From JBBUEO01 sp038056915 (GTDB lineage: Bacteria; Patescibacteriota; UBA1384; UBA12157; JAENIV01), in contig JBBUEO010000021.1 of NCBI GenBank assembly GCA_038056915.1, positions 1 through 21,262 of the forward strand: a stretch of DNA of 21,262 nt. Direction: 5' to 3'. The notes below the pieces were generated by a model that saw only the letters and a program-made list of their open reading frames with translations, made no database searches and was not told the origin of the DNA. Numbering within the stretch: position 1 is the first letter of the stretch; each line of letters starts with the position of its first letter. Shown here in pieces: positions 21,255 through 21,262 of the stretch. A program made the position numbers and the translations under genes.

Positions 21255-21262
21255 TAAAAGAT

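Noticed and set aside
1..21262. tRNA or rRNA genes
   Set aside because: I saw no cloverleaf with a T-loop motif and CCA-type end, and no rRNA-like segment in the gaps.
1..21262. Alternative genetic code (UGA as glycine), known in some CPR lineages
   Set aside because: The Mur, Fts and Hsd frames contain no internal TGA, and TGA serves as a stop in murD.

Overview
The window is AT-rich bacterial DNA that uses the standard bacterial code: TGA is a stop, for example in the ATGA overlap of murD and ftsW. Almost all of it (about 4.4 to 21.2 kb) is a minus-strand division and cell-wall (dcw) cluster. Several features suggest a Candidate Phyla Radiation (Patescibacteria/Parcubacteria-like) genome: short proteins, tight gene overlaps, many small intergenic repeats, a REP-associated (RAYT) transposase, and a short MraZ-first dcw cluster. 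That placement is inference. I do not name a species.

Layout, read along the minus strand from right to left: mraZ; a 163-nt structured leader with a pseudoknot; rsmH; ftsL-like; ftsI (class B PBP); a plus-strand DUF218 (YdcF/ElyC-like) gene in the slot normally held by murE; murF; mraY; a single-gene RAYT element with hairpin ends; a terminator followed at once by a leaderless-type promoter; pgeF (yfiH); murD, carrying an in-frame palindromic-repeat insertion; ftsW; murG; a PMT-type membrane glycosyltransferase; murC; murB; ftsQ. The cluster stops after ftsQ. Neither ftsA nor ftsZ follows, and murE is absent.

From about 4.4 to 3.1 kb lies a repeat-rich region. It has one unrecognised 149-aa gene and two plus-strand units, each made of a consensus-like sigma-70 promoter, a 55-60-nt self-closing fold and a U-tract. 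These look like small RNA genes. The left end (1 to 3.1 kb) is a small defence or stress island on the minus strand: radC, a Phd/YefM-RelE toxin-antitoxin pair with its own promoter and operator-like palindrome, and the N-terminal 586 codons of a type I restriction HsdR subunit that runs off the window.

How the parts work together: MurB, MurC, MurD and MurF build UDP-MurNAc-peptide; MraY and MurG make lipid I and lipid II; FtsW and FtsI polymerise and crosslink septal peptidoglycan; FtsL and FtsQ are divisome scaffold proteins. MraZ and RsmH head the cluster. The RAYT element and the inverted DUF218 cassette split the ancestral operon, and new promoters appear at those breaks: one candidate ahead of murF and one leaderless-type promoter ahead of pgeF.
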